NCBI GenBank assembly: GCA_965226805.1
Contig: CBDDDW010000030.1
Coordinates: forward strand, 186,001-250,000
DNA: 64,000 bases
Reading direction: 5' to 3'
Origin: CBDDDW01 sp965226805
GTDB taxonomy: Bacteria > Chloroflexota > Dehalococcoidia > Lucifugimonadales > JAGWBF01
Shown here piece by piece: positions 53,276-62,269 of the stretch (position 1 is its first letter; each line of letters opens with the position of its first letter). The notes under the pieces are model-generated. The model was not told the origin of the DNA. It was given only the letters and a program-made list of their open reading frames with translations, and ran no database searches. A program made the translations under genes and the position numbers.

Positions 53276-53327
53276 GGTGCCGTGCCACGCCGCCGGGCTC
53301 GGGTGCCGTGCCACGCCGCCGGGCTCG
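53276..53327. repeat. 26-bp exact tandem duplication
   Basis: Two abutting copies of a unit starting GGTGCCGTGCCACGCC and ending GGGCTCG, in the decayed DNA after the UGSC-like fragment. Confidence 0.9.
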
Positions 53328-53470
53328 GTAGCTGCCGAAGCAGGCGACCACCGGCCACCCGGCCCTAGCCTTGCCGGACCGGATAGAGGGACTGACTGTT
53401 GCCTCGTGCATAGAGCCAACTACGGCTAGCAAACTACGTATTCCCTTGTTCCGATCAGCCAACCGAGGGA

Positions 53471-53707
53471 GTGACAGTGGAAGATAGTTCGAATAAAGAG
53501 TCTATTGGGGAAGCGGTCCGCCGGACGATTGACGGCAACGCTTCCATGGTCCAAAAGTGGATAGCGGGTCAGCCGGGAAGTTGGGGATTCCTCGCGGGCA
53601 AGGCAGTGACTGCAACCCGCCAAACCTTAGGTAGGAAGCTGACGGATTGGGAACGCCGGGTTGTGTGGCATCTCCTTTGGGAAAGCCTAGTGGAGCTAAA
53701 GCGGTGA
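53471..53707 (+). CDS. small conserved-looking hypothetical protein
   Basis: A 78-residue protein with GTG start (53471 or 53477, after CGAGGGA). The C-terminal half, WIAGQPGSWGFLAGKAVTAT, RQTLGRKLTDWERRVVWHLLWE, is rich in aromatic and basic residues and looks like a compact helical domain. I believe similar short proteins occur in Chloroflexota but cannot name a family. It is isolated among gene remnants and may be functional. Confidence 0.5.
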   Translation: MTVEDSSNKESIGEAVRRTIDGNASMVQKWIAGQPGSWGFLAGKAVTATRQTLGRKLTDWERRVVWHLLWESLVELKR

Positions 53708-53791
53708 CGGCCGCCGGCTAAACTCCCTCATGGAGAAATCCTCCCCTTGATCAACCTGGGTAGGCGCCGACATATCGTCCATCCGATGTGC

Positions 53792-54192
53792 CTAACCAAT
53801 CCTGGCAGACACCTTGCGCCACGTGTCGGCCGGCATAGCTTGCTCGGCGAGCTTCAGCATTCCCTCGACCGCCTGCGGCGGCGCCGTCGCCTTCATCCCG
53901 CCGAACATCCCCGTCAGCTCGTCAGCATTCATGCTCGAGCATATTACGGTGAGCCACTCCGCCATCCGCTCTGGCGCCACGCTGCCCATAATCTGCTGCT
54001 CCATAGCCGCCAGCTCTTCGTCGGTGAAATGGGCCAGGAGGGCCGTCTCTAGCTCCGTTTCCTCCCGGTCCAGGTGGCCGACGTAACGCCCGATGAAACG
54101 GTTGAACGTACCGTATACCTGGTTTCCCAACGCGGTCGGATTGTCTCCCTTGGAGCTGAGTATCCTGGCGCCTAGCTGTTGAAGCTCGTCAT
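53792..54192 (-). pseudogene. hemerythrin-like protein, 5' end lost to IS3 copy 2
   Basis: The frame runs unbroken from the IS edge: DELQQLGARILSSKGDNPTA, then VYGTFNRFIGRYVGHLDREE with the HxxxE pattern of the iron site, then a helical C-terminal region (AEWLTVICSSMNADELTGMF, MKATAPPQAVEGMLKLAEQ). The helices with the first iron ligands are absent. A TTG at 54130 could be used as a start but would leave no full site. Confidence 0.65.
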
Positions 54193-54301
54193 TGTAGGGT
54201 GTCAGCGCAATTGGACACTATTGAGGCCTAGAAAACCGAAGAGGTTGGGGGTGGTAGAGGCTCCTTCAGAGGGGTAGATTAACCCTAAGTGAAAGGAGTC
54301 A

Positions 54302-54706
54302 TTGATGACCCAGGTAGAGGATCAGGCCAGCCAAGCTGAGGAGCGAAGCCAGGAGACACGAAGCTTCGTGCGTCAGGTCCGTGCAGCGACCCGCCGTAAG
54401 TATACCCCTGAAGAGAAGATCCGCATCGTCTTGGAGGGGTTCAGACGGGAGACTACCGTTAATGACCTGTGCCGACGGGAAGGAATCAAACCCCACTCCT
54501 ACTACGCCTGGACGAAGGGGTTCATGGAAGCTGGGAAGGAGAGGTTGACTCGGGACAGTGTGCGTGATGCGACCCGGCAAGAGATAGAGCAGCTCAAGCG
54601 GGAGAACAGAGAACTGAAGCAGCTGGTGGGTGAGTTGTCCCTGGAGTTGCACCGCTTCAAAAAAACAGCTCTGCCGCCCCTACACGACAACGGCACCGTC
54701 GCATGA
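54302..54706 (+). CDS. IS3-family OrfA (copy 2)
   Basis: Identical in protein sequence to OrfA of copy 1 (134 residues): helix-turn-helix followed by a coiled coil. The A7 run is at 54659-54665; the -1 frame behind it is open into orfB. Confidence 0.92.
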   Translation: MMTQVEDQASQAEERSQETRSFVRQVRAATRRKYTPEEKIRIVLEGFRRETTVNDLCRREGIKPHSYYAWTKGFMEAGKERLTRDSVRDATRQEIEQLKRENRELKQLVGELSLELHRFKKTALPPLHDNGTVA

Positions 54707-55722
54707 GCGTAGTGGAACAATCGAAGGTCGTGGCTGAGGTGGAGCGACATGGTAGAGGGAAGAACAGGCGACTCAGGGAGCTTGGCATTTCCAGGAGCAC
54801 GTATTATTGGTGGAGGTGGAGGCACCGGCAGGGTAGTTGGGAGGGTACGGAAGGAACTGAGAGGCCCTGGAATCGCCTGCGTCCAGAAGAGGAGGCAGTA
54901 GTGCTGGCGGCAGCCCGTGGGATGCCGACCTGGCGAAGCCGGCAGTTGGCGGCTTGGCTCACCGACCACAGAGGCCTATCGGTCTCCGCCTCCACAGTCT
55001 ATCGTATTCTGAGACGGGAGGGTCTGGTGAAACGGATCGAATACCAGTTGGCAGCGAGCAAAGAGTACCAGCACAAGACCACAGGGCCCCACCAGCTGTG
55101 GGCCACCGATGCCTCCTACTTCCGTGTAGTGGGATGGGGCTACTACTACCTCGTGACGGTGATGGACGACTACTCCCGGTTCATCTTGGCCTGGAAGGTG
55201 CAACGGGACATGACGGCCAACTCCCTCATAGAGGTGGTCCAGGAAGCTGTTGACTCTACTGGTATGACTGATGTACCTCTGGAGGATCGGACCAAGCTCC
55301 TCTCAGATAATGGCTCAGGTTATGTATCGCGGGCCTTCCGCGAGTACATGCGGGTGGTGGGCATTCGCCACGTCCTGGCAGCACCCTATCACCCTCAGAC
55401 CAACGGGAAGCTGGAGAGATATCACCGAACCCTGAAAGACGACATTAACCAGGTGCCATACGAGGTGGTGGAAGACCTGGAGGCGGCCATCCGGGACTTC
55501 GTCGAGTTCTACAACTACCGAAGATATCATCAGGCGCTCAGGGTTGTAACTCCGGCTGACGTGCTGGAAGGCCGTCTGGAGGCAATTCTAGCCCAGAGGA
55601 AGGAGGTACAGCGAGAGACTTTTGACCGGCGGAGGCGGTACAATCAGGAGGTCAGAGAAACCCTCAAACCAGGAGCTTCTTCACCCCAATCTCTCGGACC
55701 CAGAACTGTCCAAAACCGCTGA
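54703..55722 (+). CDS. IS3-family transposase OrfB (copy 2)
   Basis: A 339-residue DDE transposase, same architecture as copy 1: TDASYFRVVG, LLSDNGSGY, NGKLERYHRTLK. Here the usual Lys precedes Leu-Glu and Trp is present in AAWLTDHRG, so this copy looks closer to the ancestral, active form. ATG overlaps the orfA stop. Confidence 0.93.
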   Translation: MSVVEQSKVVAEVERHGRGKNRRLRELGISRSTYYWWRWRHRQGSWEGTEGTERPWNRLRPEEEAVVLAAARGMPTWRSRQLAAWLTDHRGLSVSASTVYRILRREGLVKRIEYQLAASKEYQHKTTGPHQLWATDASYFRVVGWGYYYLVTVMDDYSRFILAWKVQRDMTANSLIEVVQEAVDSTGMTDVPLEDRTKLLSDNGSGYVSRAFREYMRVVGIRHVLAAPYHPQTNGKLERYHRTLKDDINQVPYEVVEDLEAAIRDFVEFYNYRRYHQALRVVTPADVLEGRLEAILAQRKEVQRETFDRRRRYNQEVRETLKPGASSPQSLGPRTVQNR

Positions 55723-55827
55723 CACCCAACACTCAACCTCTTCATCGTAAGTGGGGTCGGGGTTCCGCCAAAGCAGATGAGCCGACTCCTACGACTGCGC
55801 TGGCCAGTCGCGGTTGGCTCGGATTAG

Positions 55828-55983
55828 CTATCGGTCCGGTACGCCCCCATTAGGTGTGATTCCAAGCTGTTTCAGAAGTCCCAACCTGTCCATCTGGACT
55901 TGGCTCTCGACGATCTTCCCGTCCTCCAGATGTCCATATAGGCTGCCTCCACTTGTACATGTCGCCTCACACACATAATACAT
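55828..55983 (-). pseudogene. SnoaL-like (NTF2-fold) C-terminal remnant
   Basis: The last 50 codons of a frame, with LEDGKIVESQVQMDRLGLLK then QLGITPNGG and a stop at 55828. The pattern DGKIVE..W..D.LGL..QLG is the C-terminal strand-helix of SnoaL-like/ester cyclase proteins. The rest of the domain is missing. The fragment overlaps the end of the methyltransferase frame. Confidence 0.5.
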
Positions 55984-56641
55984 TGCTCTGATGCGTGGGC
56001 CGAACTGCCTTTACGATGGAGCTGCTGGAGCCGGGAGAATCGTGAACTTCGTGGGGTTCCTGTTTGCCGCCGTCGTCGCGGACGTGTGACGCATGGGAAT
56101 CCTCCGCGTCGTGATGGAGAACAAAGGCCAGCTGGATGTGCAGTTCCGGGAGTTCGGCGACGATCTCTTCGGGAGTTGTGAGGCTCCGCAGGTCTTCCAC
56201 CGACCATCCGGCAGGCGGGCCAGACTTGTCGTGGCTGACGAATAGTAACGTGCCTCCGGGAGCCAGCGCATTGGACACTTTGGCCAGCATATTGGCCCGC
56301 TGCTGGGGGAACATCTGAATGTAGAAGCACGTTATCAGGTCGTAAAACCCCTGGGGCTCGTATGTAGAGGCGTCGGCCACGACGAACTCGATGTTTAGTC
56401 CTTGTTGAGCGGCCAGTGCCTTGCCTTTTTCGATGGCGACCACGGAGTGGTCAACCGCCGTCACCTGCCAACCCTGCTTAGCCAGCCACACCGCATTGCC
56501 GCCCGTACCGCAGCCGATGTCCAGCGCGCGTCCCGGTGGCAGGCTCTCTACCTGACCAATTAAAATCGCGTCCGAGCCTGAGCTACAGTCTTCTATATCT
56601 TCCCAAATTTCGTTCCAGAATTCGGGAGTGTCGGTTGACAT
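55967..56641 (-). CDS. class I SAM-dependent methyltransferase
   Basis: About 224 residues from ATG 56641 (MSTDTPEFWNEIWEDIED), the expected family start; the frame is open to 56710. Motif I is ALDIGCGTGGNAVWLAKQGW, motif II VTAVDHSVVAIEKGKAL, then FVVADAST and FYDLITCFYIQMFP, of the TehB/thiopurine methyltransferase-like group. The C-terminus from about VLHHDAEDSHASH is His- and Asp-rich, as in putative tellurite or metalloid-related members, and ends SSSIVKAVRP. Substrate unknown. Confidence 0.85.
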   Translation of the reverse strand: MSTDTPEFWNEIWEDIEDCSSGSDAILIGQVESLPPGRALDIGCGTGGNAVWLAKQGWQVTAVDHSVVAIEKGKALAAQQGLNIEFVVADASTYEPQGFYDLITCFYIQMFPQQRANMLAKVSNALAPGGTLLFVSHDKSGPPAGWSVEDLRSLTTPEEIVAELPELHIQLAFVLHHDAEDSHASHVRDDGGKQEPHEVHDSPGSSSSIVKAVRPTHQSNVLCV

Positions 56642-56868
56642 GACAATCGCCTTGCCTTTCACTAATTTTGTTAACCCATCTCCTGGGTCATGGTCGTGGA
56701 GCGCCCCCATTGTCCATTAGTCCGTGACGCTATGATACCCAACACGCTTACGGTTCAGCTAGACTCCAATGAGGCCGAACGAGAAGTTACGTATAGATCG
56801 GGCGATCAGGGATGCTCAGGGTCCTACTCCTTAGGTGGCGGCGTGCGCGGTCCGTGTTCTGGGAATTC

Positions 56869-56897
56869 TCGAAATCCAGGGGTCCTGGCAGTATAAT
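56869..56897 (+). promoter_or_regulatory. possible promoter of the cyclase-ATPase gene, with palindrome
   Basis: TCGAAA, 17-base spacer, TATAAT (56892-56897). The spacer carries the perfect palindrome CCAGG-GGT-CCTGG (56876-56888), a possible operator. The rest of the 301-base gap to the methyltransferase shows nothing else. Confidence 0.35.
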
Positions 56898-56942
56898 TGC
56901 AAAATAGTAGTGCATCCAAGAGCTTAGGGTGGGGAGTCCCTC

Positions 56943-59900
56943 ATGGAATGCCCTCGCTGCCAGACCAGCAATCCGGCCGACGCCCGTTTCTGCATGAAAT
57001 GCGGCGCCGGTATGGCAGTCGTGTGCGCCAAATGCGGGACAGAGCTCCCCATTGAGGCTGCGTTCTGCTTCAAGTGCGGTCAGCGGCAGGCGGAGGCCGA
57101 GAGTGAGGCAGTGCCAGTCCAACCCTGGCTACAGCAGTACATTCCCAAAGAGCTATATGCCAAGTTAGAAACAACTCGCGTTAGCGGCGGAATGCAGGGG
57201 GAACGCCGAATCGTGACGATGCTTTTCTGTGACGTCCAAGGCTCCACGGCGGCGGCGGAACAGCTTGATCCGGAGGACTGGAGCGAGATAATGAATGGCG
57301 CCTTGGAGCACCTCATAAAGCCGGTCTACCGGTATGAGGGCACCTTGGCTCGTATCATGGGTGACGCCATCCTTGCCTTTTTTGGCGCACCCATCTCTCA
57401 TGAGGACGACCCCCACCGAGCTAGCGGGGCTCGACATTCTCCATGCAATCCGCCAATACGGAGACCAAATAGAGCAGAGATGGGGGCTGGAGTTTGGTGC
57501 CCGCGTTGGAATAAACACCGGGCTGGTGGTCATGGGTGAGGTTGGGTCCGATCTACGCCTGGAATACACCGCCCTTGGCGATGCGGTCAACGTCGCGGCT
57601 CGTATGGAGCAAACGGCTGCTGTTGGAACGGTTCGGATCTCTGCCGACACGTACAAGCTGGTTGCGCGGCATTTTGACTGTGAGAACTTGGGTGAAGTCC
57701 GACTCAAGGGCAAAAGGGACCCGGTACGGGTGTACAGAGCATTGGGACCGAAACCGAAGTCGGGCTGGCAAAGAGATGACAAAGGGATATCAGCGCCGCT
57801 GATTGGCAGGGAGCCCCAGATAGATGTGCTCCGCGGAGCGATTCGCGAGCTGCTCCTGGGGCGAGGTCAAATCGTTTCCGTGATGGGCGAGGCCGGGCTG
57901 GGGAAATCACGGTTAATCGCGGAACTCAAGCAAGCGTACGAACCCGATGACCTATCTTCCCCCGGATATGCAGAGCCGGCCACACAGGGGGACGAGAATT
58001 CCGCCCCGGCGATTTCCTGGCTTGAGTCCTGGTGCCTCTCATACGGATCGTCTACGCCGTATACGCCCTTCGCTAATTTGTTCAAGAATTGTTTTGGGCT
58101 TCGAGAGGAGCAGACAGACGCACAGAAGTACGAGCTCATAAAGTCTCACCTGGCTGAAATAAGGCCGGGGCTTGAGGCAGAAAACGCGCCGTTTATTGCC
58201 GAGCTGCTCGGCATTAAGGTAGCAGCTCAGGACCAAGAGTGGATCAAGTACCTTGAGCCGCGACAGCTGCGCGAACGGGTCTTTCGGGCTACCTTCCAGT
58301 TTTTTGAACAGATGGCGGCAACACAGCCTATTGTGCTTGTATTGGAGGACCTACACTGGACTGATCCGACGTCGCTGGACCTGCTGGTGCAGTTGATGTC
58401 GCTCACGGAGAGGACTCCGTTCTTGATCATCGCCCTCTTTCGTCCTGGGCCGGAGGACCCGTCGTGGCGTTTTCACGAAATCTCCGCACGAGACTACCCT
58501 CACCGCTACGTGCCGGTGGTACTCGGACCGTTGGATCACGCGGATTCTCGGGCGCTAGTCAGCAACCTTTTCAGTACTGAAGGCCTGCCAGAGAAGGTCC
58601 ACTCCTTCATCATTGGGAAGACCGAAGGGAATCCACTCTTCGTAGAGGAAATCATCCGATCCCTGCTCGATGCGGGCACGCTCGTGCGGGAAAACTCGCA
58701 TTGGCGAATGACCCAGGATATCGAAAGTATTGCTGTACCTGACACTCTTACTGGGGTGATCATTTCGCGCCTGGACCGGCTCGACGAACAGTCCCAAACG
58801 GTGGCGCGGACTGCAGCGGTCATCGGGCGCGAGTTTGGGTTCGATCTACTGGCCGATGTGCACCGGGGAGGAGGGTCTCTGGAAGAAGCGATCATGGACT
58901 TGCAGCAACGGGAGTTGATCAGGCAGAAAGGTACGGGCCCCGAGAGGATTTACACATTTCAGCACGCGTTGACACAAGAGGCCACATACGCTTCTCTCCT
59001 GTTCAGCGCCAGGCGTGAACTACACTGTCGGGTAGCGGAATGCCTTGAGAAACTCGAGCCTGACCGGGTGAACGACATCGGCCGGCATTTTTTCGAAGCC
59101 TCCGAGGAAGAACGGGCGCTGCCCTATTTCGTGGAAGCCGGTGACCGGGCCGCCAGGTCCTACGCTGGGGCCGAAGCAATCCTGTCCTACACTCGAGCTC
59201 TCGAGATCGCGGGACGCCACTCGGCCTCGAATCAGGATCTGGCGTATCTGTACACGGCGCTCGGCCGGACACTGGAGCTGGGCGGGCAGCACGGCGATGC
59301 CATTGCCAAGTACCAGGAGTTGGAACAACTTGGTCTACAGCGTGGGGACCGCACCTTGGAAATCGCGGGGTTGATACCTCAGGCGACCATACTATCGACC
59401 TATACCGGGAAATTTGATCCTGAGGAAGGCCGGACTCTGTCAAACCGCAGTCTCGCTCTAGCTCGTGAACTCAAGGACTACCGGTGCGAAGCAAAAGCCC
59501 TCTGGAACCTGATGCTGTTAGAAACCTTTGGTGGGCATGACCACGAGCGGGCCTTGGGGTATGGCGAGCAGGCGCTGGCAATTGCGCGCCAGCACGGCCT
59601 GAGCGAGGAACGGGCGTTTATTCTAAATGATATTGCGCGAGTGTACTTTGTGTCTGGTCGGAAAGAAGACGCTTGGAGCGTGCAGAAGGAATCCCTGGAG
59701 CTGTGGCGAAAGCAGGGCAACCTGCCAATGTTAGGAGACAGCCTCATCACGTCCGCGGGAGCCCACTACCTGTTGGGCCAGTTCGACGAGGCCCTGGCGT
59801 CGGTAGAGGAGGCGCTGCTGACCAACGAGTCTATTGGCAGTCAATGGGGGAAAACTATCTGTCTTTACGTATTGAGCCCCCTCTACTTGGAGCGTGGAGA

Positions 59901-60609
59901 AGTCTGGAAATGTATCGATGCTTTGAAAGATGCGATCCCGCTGACCGAGCAAGTCAAGTTTACGCCACCAGTAACCGCGCGTGCCAGGTTGGCCATATTC
60001 TACGGGATGGTCGGTGATGTCCAGAATGGATTCGAGCAAGCCCGGCTTGCTCTGTCAGAAGGGGGTCAACGCCAGTTTGCGTTGGCCGCTCTTGCGCAAC
60101 TCCATCTTCGGAGCGGGGATGCTGTGGAAGCTGATGCGGCCATAAACGAGGCCCTCAAGGAGTTCGAATCGGGTGAGTCGGACCCACGAGGGGGCTATGC
60201 TATCTTCCAGGTTATCGAAGGAGAGGTGGCGCTGGCCAACAAGCAGTATGACCGTGTGCTCGCCCTCACCGACCGGACAATCGTGGTGATGGGCGAGATG
60301 GATATGCGGGTCCATCTCGCCGACATGCTGCGCTACAAAGGTGAAGCACTGCTTGGACTCGGGCGCATCGCCGAAGCCCGCAAGGTCTTGTTCGATGCCC
60401 GCGCTGAGGCCGAGGCCCAGGGCTCCAGACGGGCGTTATGGCCGATTCTGCTTGCCTGGAGCCGGCTCGAAGCGGAGCATGGCAGCCATGATGATGCCCA
60501 AGTCCTGCGCGCCGAGTCTCAAGAGCTTGTGCGGTACATTGCTGACCGCGCTGGGGAAGTGCGAAGTCTGTTTCTCAATAGGTCGGAGATTCGGGACATA
60601 GCACATTAA
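56943..60609 (+). CDS. zinc-ribbon / nucleotide cyclase / AAA-type ATPase / TPR regulator, frameshifted
   Basis: A very large signalling protein (about 1220 residues when joined). Two zinc ribbons (CPRCQTSNPADARFCMKCG, CAKCGTELPIEAAFCFKCG), a class III cyclase domain (TMLFCDVQGSTAAAEQL, RIMGDAILAFFG, RVGINTGLVVMG, YTALGDAVNVAARME), an ATPase domain with Walker A VMGEAGLGKSRLIAEL and QPIVLVLEDLHWTDPTSLDLL, and a long C-terminal TPR array (from about 650). The cyclase domain is broken by a shift near 57416-57424: DDPHRA in one frame continues as LAGLDILHAIRQ in the next. ATG 56943 has GGGGAG. Confidence 0.85.
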
Positions 60610-60729
60610 ATGGGAAGGGTCGCTTACTGGAGCGGAGCACGTTTGAGCGGGAGGCCAAGTCCGGGAAACGCTCTATCTAATACGGGAAGCGCTCCTGTGG
60701 CGAACGGCCCTGGTGCCTCTCTAAACGCC

Positions 60730-60758
60730 GTTGACACTCCCTAGGCAGGGTAATATAC
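60730..60758 (+). promoter_or_regulatory. strong sigma70-type promoter
   Basis: TTGACA, 17-base spacer, TATACT: consensus -35 and five of six in the -10. It drives the amidohydrolase at 60908, leaving a leader of about 140 bases in which I see no known riboswitch. The remainder of the 60610-60907 gap holds nothing else. Confidence 0.7.
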
Positions 60759-60907
60759 TCGCCGCAACAGAGTACGTCATTCTTGGTGTTATTGGTCATA
60801 GTAATAGGTTTCAACCAAAGGATGACATGATGGCCGAGCTGGTAGAATAAGGAATCAAGCGGCGTTATAGGCCCGCGGGTCCCAAGACGAATCACGGAGG
60901 CGCAGAT

Positions 60908-62029
60908 ATGGGTAGCTACAGGATACTCTCTTCCGACGACCATGTGGTTGAGCCGGGCGACGTGTGGACCAGCAGAATTGATCCCGCGTGGAGGGAGCGT
61001 GGTCCGAGGATACACCGCATTGAGAATGGGGCGGACTACTGGTTCTGCGATGGCCGGAAGCTGATAAGTGTCATCGGCGGCACCCAGGTCGGGGTGAGGT
61101 TCGAAGGGTCGGAAAACCTCCAGCTCGGCGATACCGAGGACAAAATCCGGCCGGGCGGGTACATTCCGGAGGAGCACGTGAAGGATATGGCGATCGACGG
61201 GATCGACGTCAGTATTCTGTACCCCACCGCTGCACTCAACCTCTACAGCACTCCCGAGAGCGATCTGCTGACGGCGATCTGCCGGTGCTACAACGACTGG
61301 CTGGCCGAGTTTTGCGAGTCCTATCCCAAGCAGCTTAAGGGCATCGCAATGATCAACATCGATGACCTGGACTCGGCCACCAAGGAGCTGGAGCAGTGCG
61401 CCAAGCTGGGGTTCGTGGGCGCCATGATAAGCGTGTACCCTCAGGAGGACCGGGCCTACGACCTACCAATTTATGAGACATTCTGGGCCACAGCCGAGAG
61501 TCTGGGCATACCCCTTAGCCTCCACATCACGACCAACCGGCCCGGCCCCGGCCAGGACTATCAGGACTTCGATACTGTCAGGCCGGCCTTCTACACAAAT
61601 GTGGACCACTGGGTGCGCATGTCCCTGGCGCACATTATCTTCAGCGGCGTCTTCGAGAGGTACCCCAAGCTGCAAGTGGGCTCCATAGAGATGGAGCTCT
61701 CGTGGGTGCCCCATTTCCTGGATAGGGCCGACTACACCTACACTCAGCGGGTACCCGGCATAGGATGGCACCGCTTCAGCGATGACATGCTCCCCAGCGA
61801 CTACTTCCACCGCAATGTGTTCCTGGGCTTTCAGGAGGATGCTCTGGGGATCCAGATGCGCAACCTTATCGGCGTGGACAGTCTCCTCTGGGGCTCCGAC
61901 TATCCCCACGTGGAGTCCACGTTCCCTAAGAGCCGGGAGATTCTGGAAGAGATCCTCGCGGATTGCTCGGAGGAAGAAAAGGCCAAGATCGTAGGGGACA
62001 ATGCCGCGAGGGTGTACAATCTTAGCTAG
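60908..62029 (+). CDS. amidohydrolase family protein (COG2159 type), paralogue 1
   Basis: A 373-residue TIM-barrel metal hydrolase or decarboxylase of the ACMSD-like group. ILSSDDHVVEPGDVWTSR holds the first metal His, YIPEEHVKDMAIDGID and PTAALNLYST are subfamily features, GIPLSLHITTNRPGPG gives the second His, and LLWGSDYPHVESTFPKS the metal Asp. GGAGG 7 bases before ATG. About 60% identical by eye to 62270-63391, its tail-to-tail neighbour. It probably acts on an aromatic or carboxylated organic compound; substrate unknown. Confidence 0.88.
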   Translation: MGSYRILSSDDHVVEPGDVWTSRIDPAWRERGPRIHRIENGADYWFCDGRKLISVIGGTQVGVRFEGSENLQLGDTEDKIRPGGYIPEEHVKDMAIDGIDVSILYPTAALNLYSTPESDLLTAICRCYNDWLAEFCESYPKQLKGIAMINIDDLDSATKELEQCAKLGFVGAMISVYPQEDRAYDLPIYETFWATAESLGIPLSLHITTNRPGPGQDYQDFDTVRPAFYTNVDHWVRMSLAHIIFSGVFERYPKLQVGSIEMELSWVPHFLDRADYTYTQRVPGIGWHRFSDDMLPSDYFHRNVFLGFQEDALGIQMRNLIGVDSLLWGSDYPHVESTFPKSREILEEILADCSEEEKAKIVGDNAARVYNLS

Positions 62030-62064
62030 TGTGCTGGGTCAGAATTCCGCAGTCGAATGGGACG

Positions 62065-62184
62065 CCCTTCGACGGGCTCAGGGTGAGCGGGCGCGGGGAT
62101 TTCCGCTCGTGGGGAGTGACGAGTTCAGCTCGTGGTGAGCGGGGCGCGGTGATTTCCACTCGTGGTGAGCCTGTCGAACCACGG
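62065..62184. repeat. REP-like palindromic repeat at a convergent gene end
   Basis: CCCTTCGACGGGCTCAGGGT at the left is complementary to TGGTGAGCCTGTCGAA at the right; internal units GAGCGGGCGCGGGGATTTCC and GAGCGGGGCGCGGTGATTTCC repeat (first unit 20 bases). Lies between the two convergent amidohydrolase genes, as the related repeats do at 47034 and 49876. It may end transcription from both sides. Confidence 0.6.
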
Positions 62185-62269
62185 CCTGGCAAGCACAACC
62201 CATAACCGTCAATTTATTGAACGAACTCAGGACGCTAGTGCTTGACAGATTTCTTAACGGGACTGGGCG

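Larger units (their letters stand above)
54193..55731 (+). mobile_element. IS3-family element, copy 2
   Basis: 1539 bases, inverted relative to copy 1 at 50147-51685, with ends TGTAGGGTGTCAGCG and CGCTGACACCCAACA. No target duplication (CAT and CTC). At least two base differences from copy 1, both in orfB. The pair encloses 2.5 kb. Confidence 0.9.

Noticed and set aside
53276..53327. Start of a CRISPR array
   Set aside because: Only two abutting copies without spacers; a simple tandem duplication.
57334..57425. Independent start for the large ATPase-TPR protein at 57334
   Set aside because: The first 30 codons are out of frame with the cyclase domain that surrounds them; a frameshift inside one gene explains the data better.
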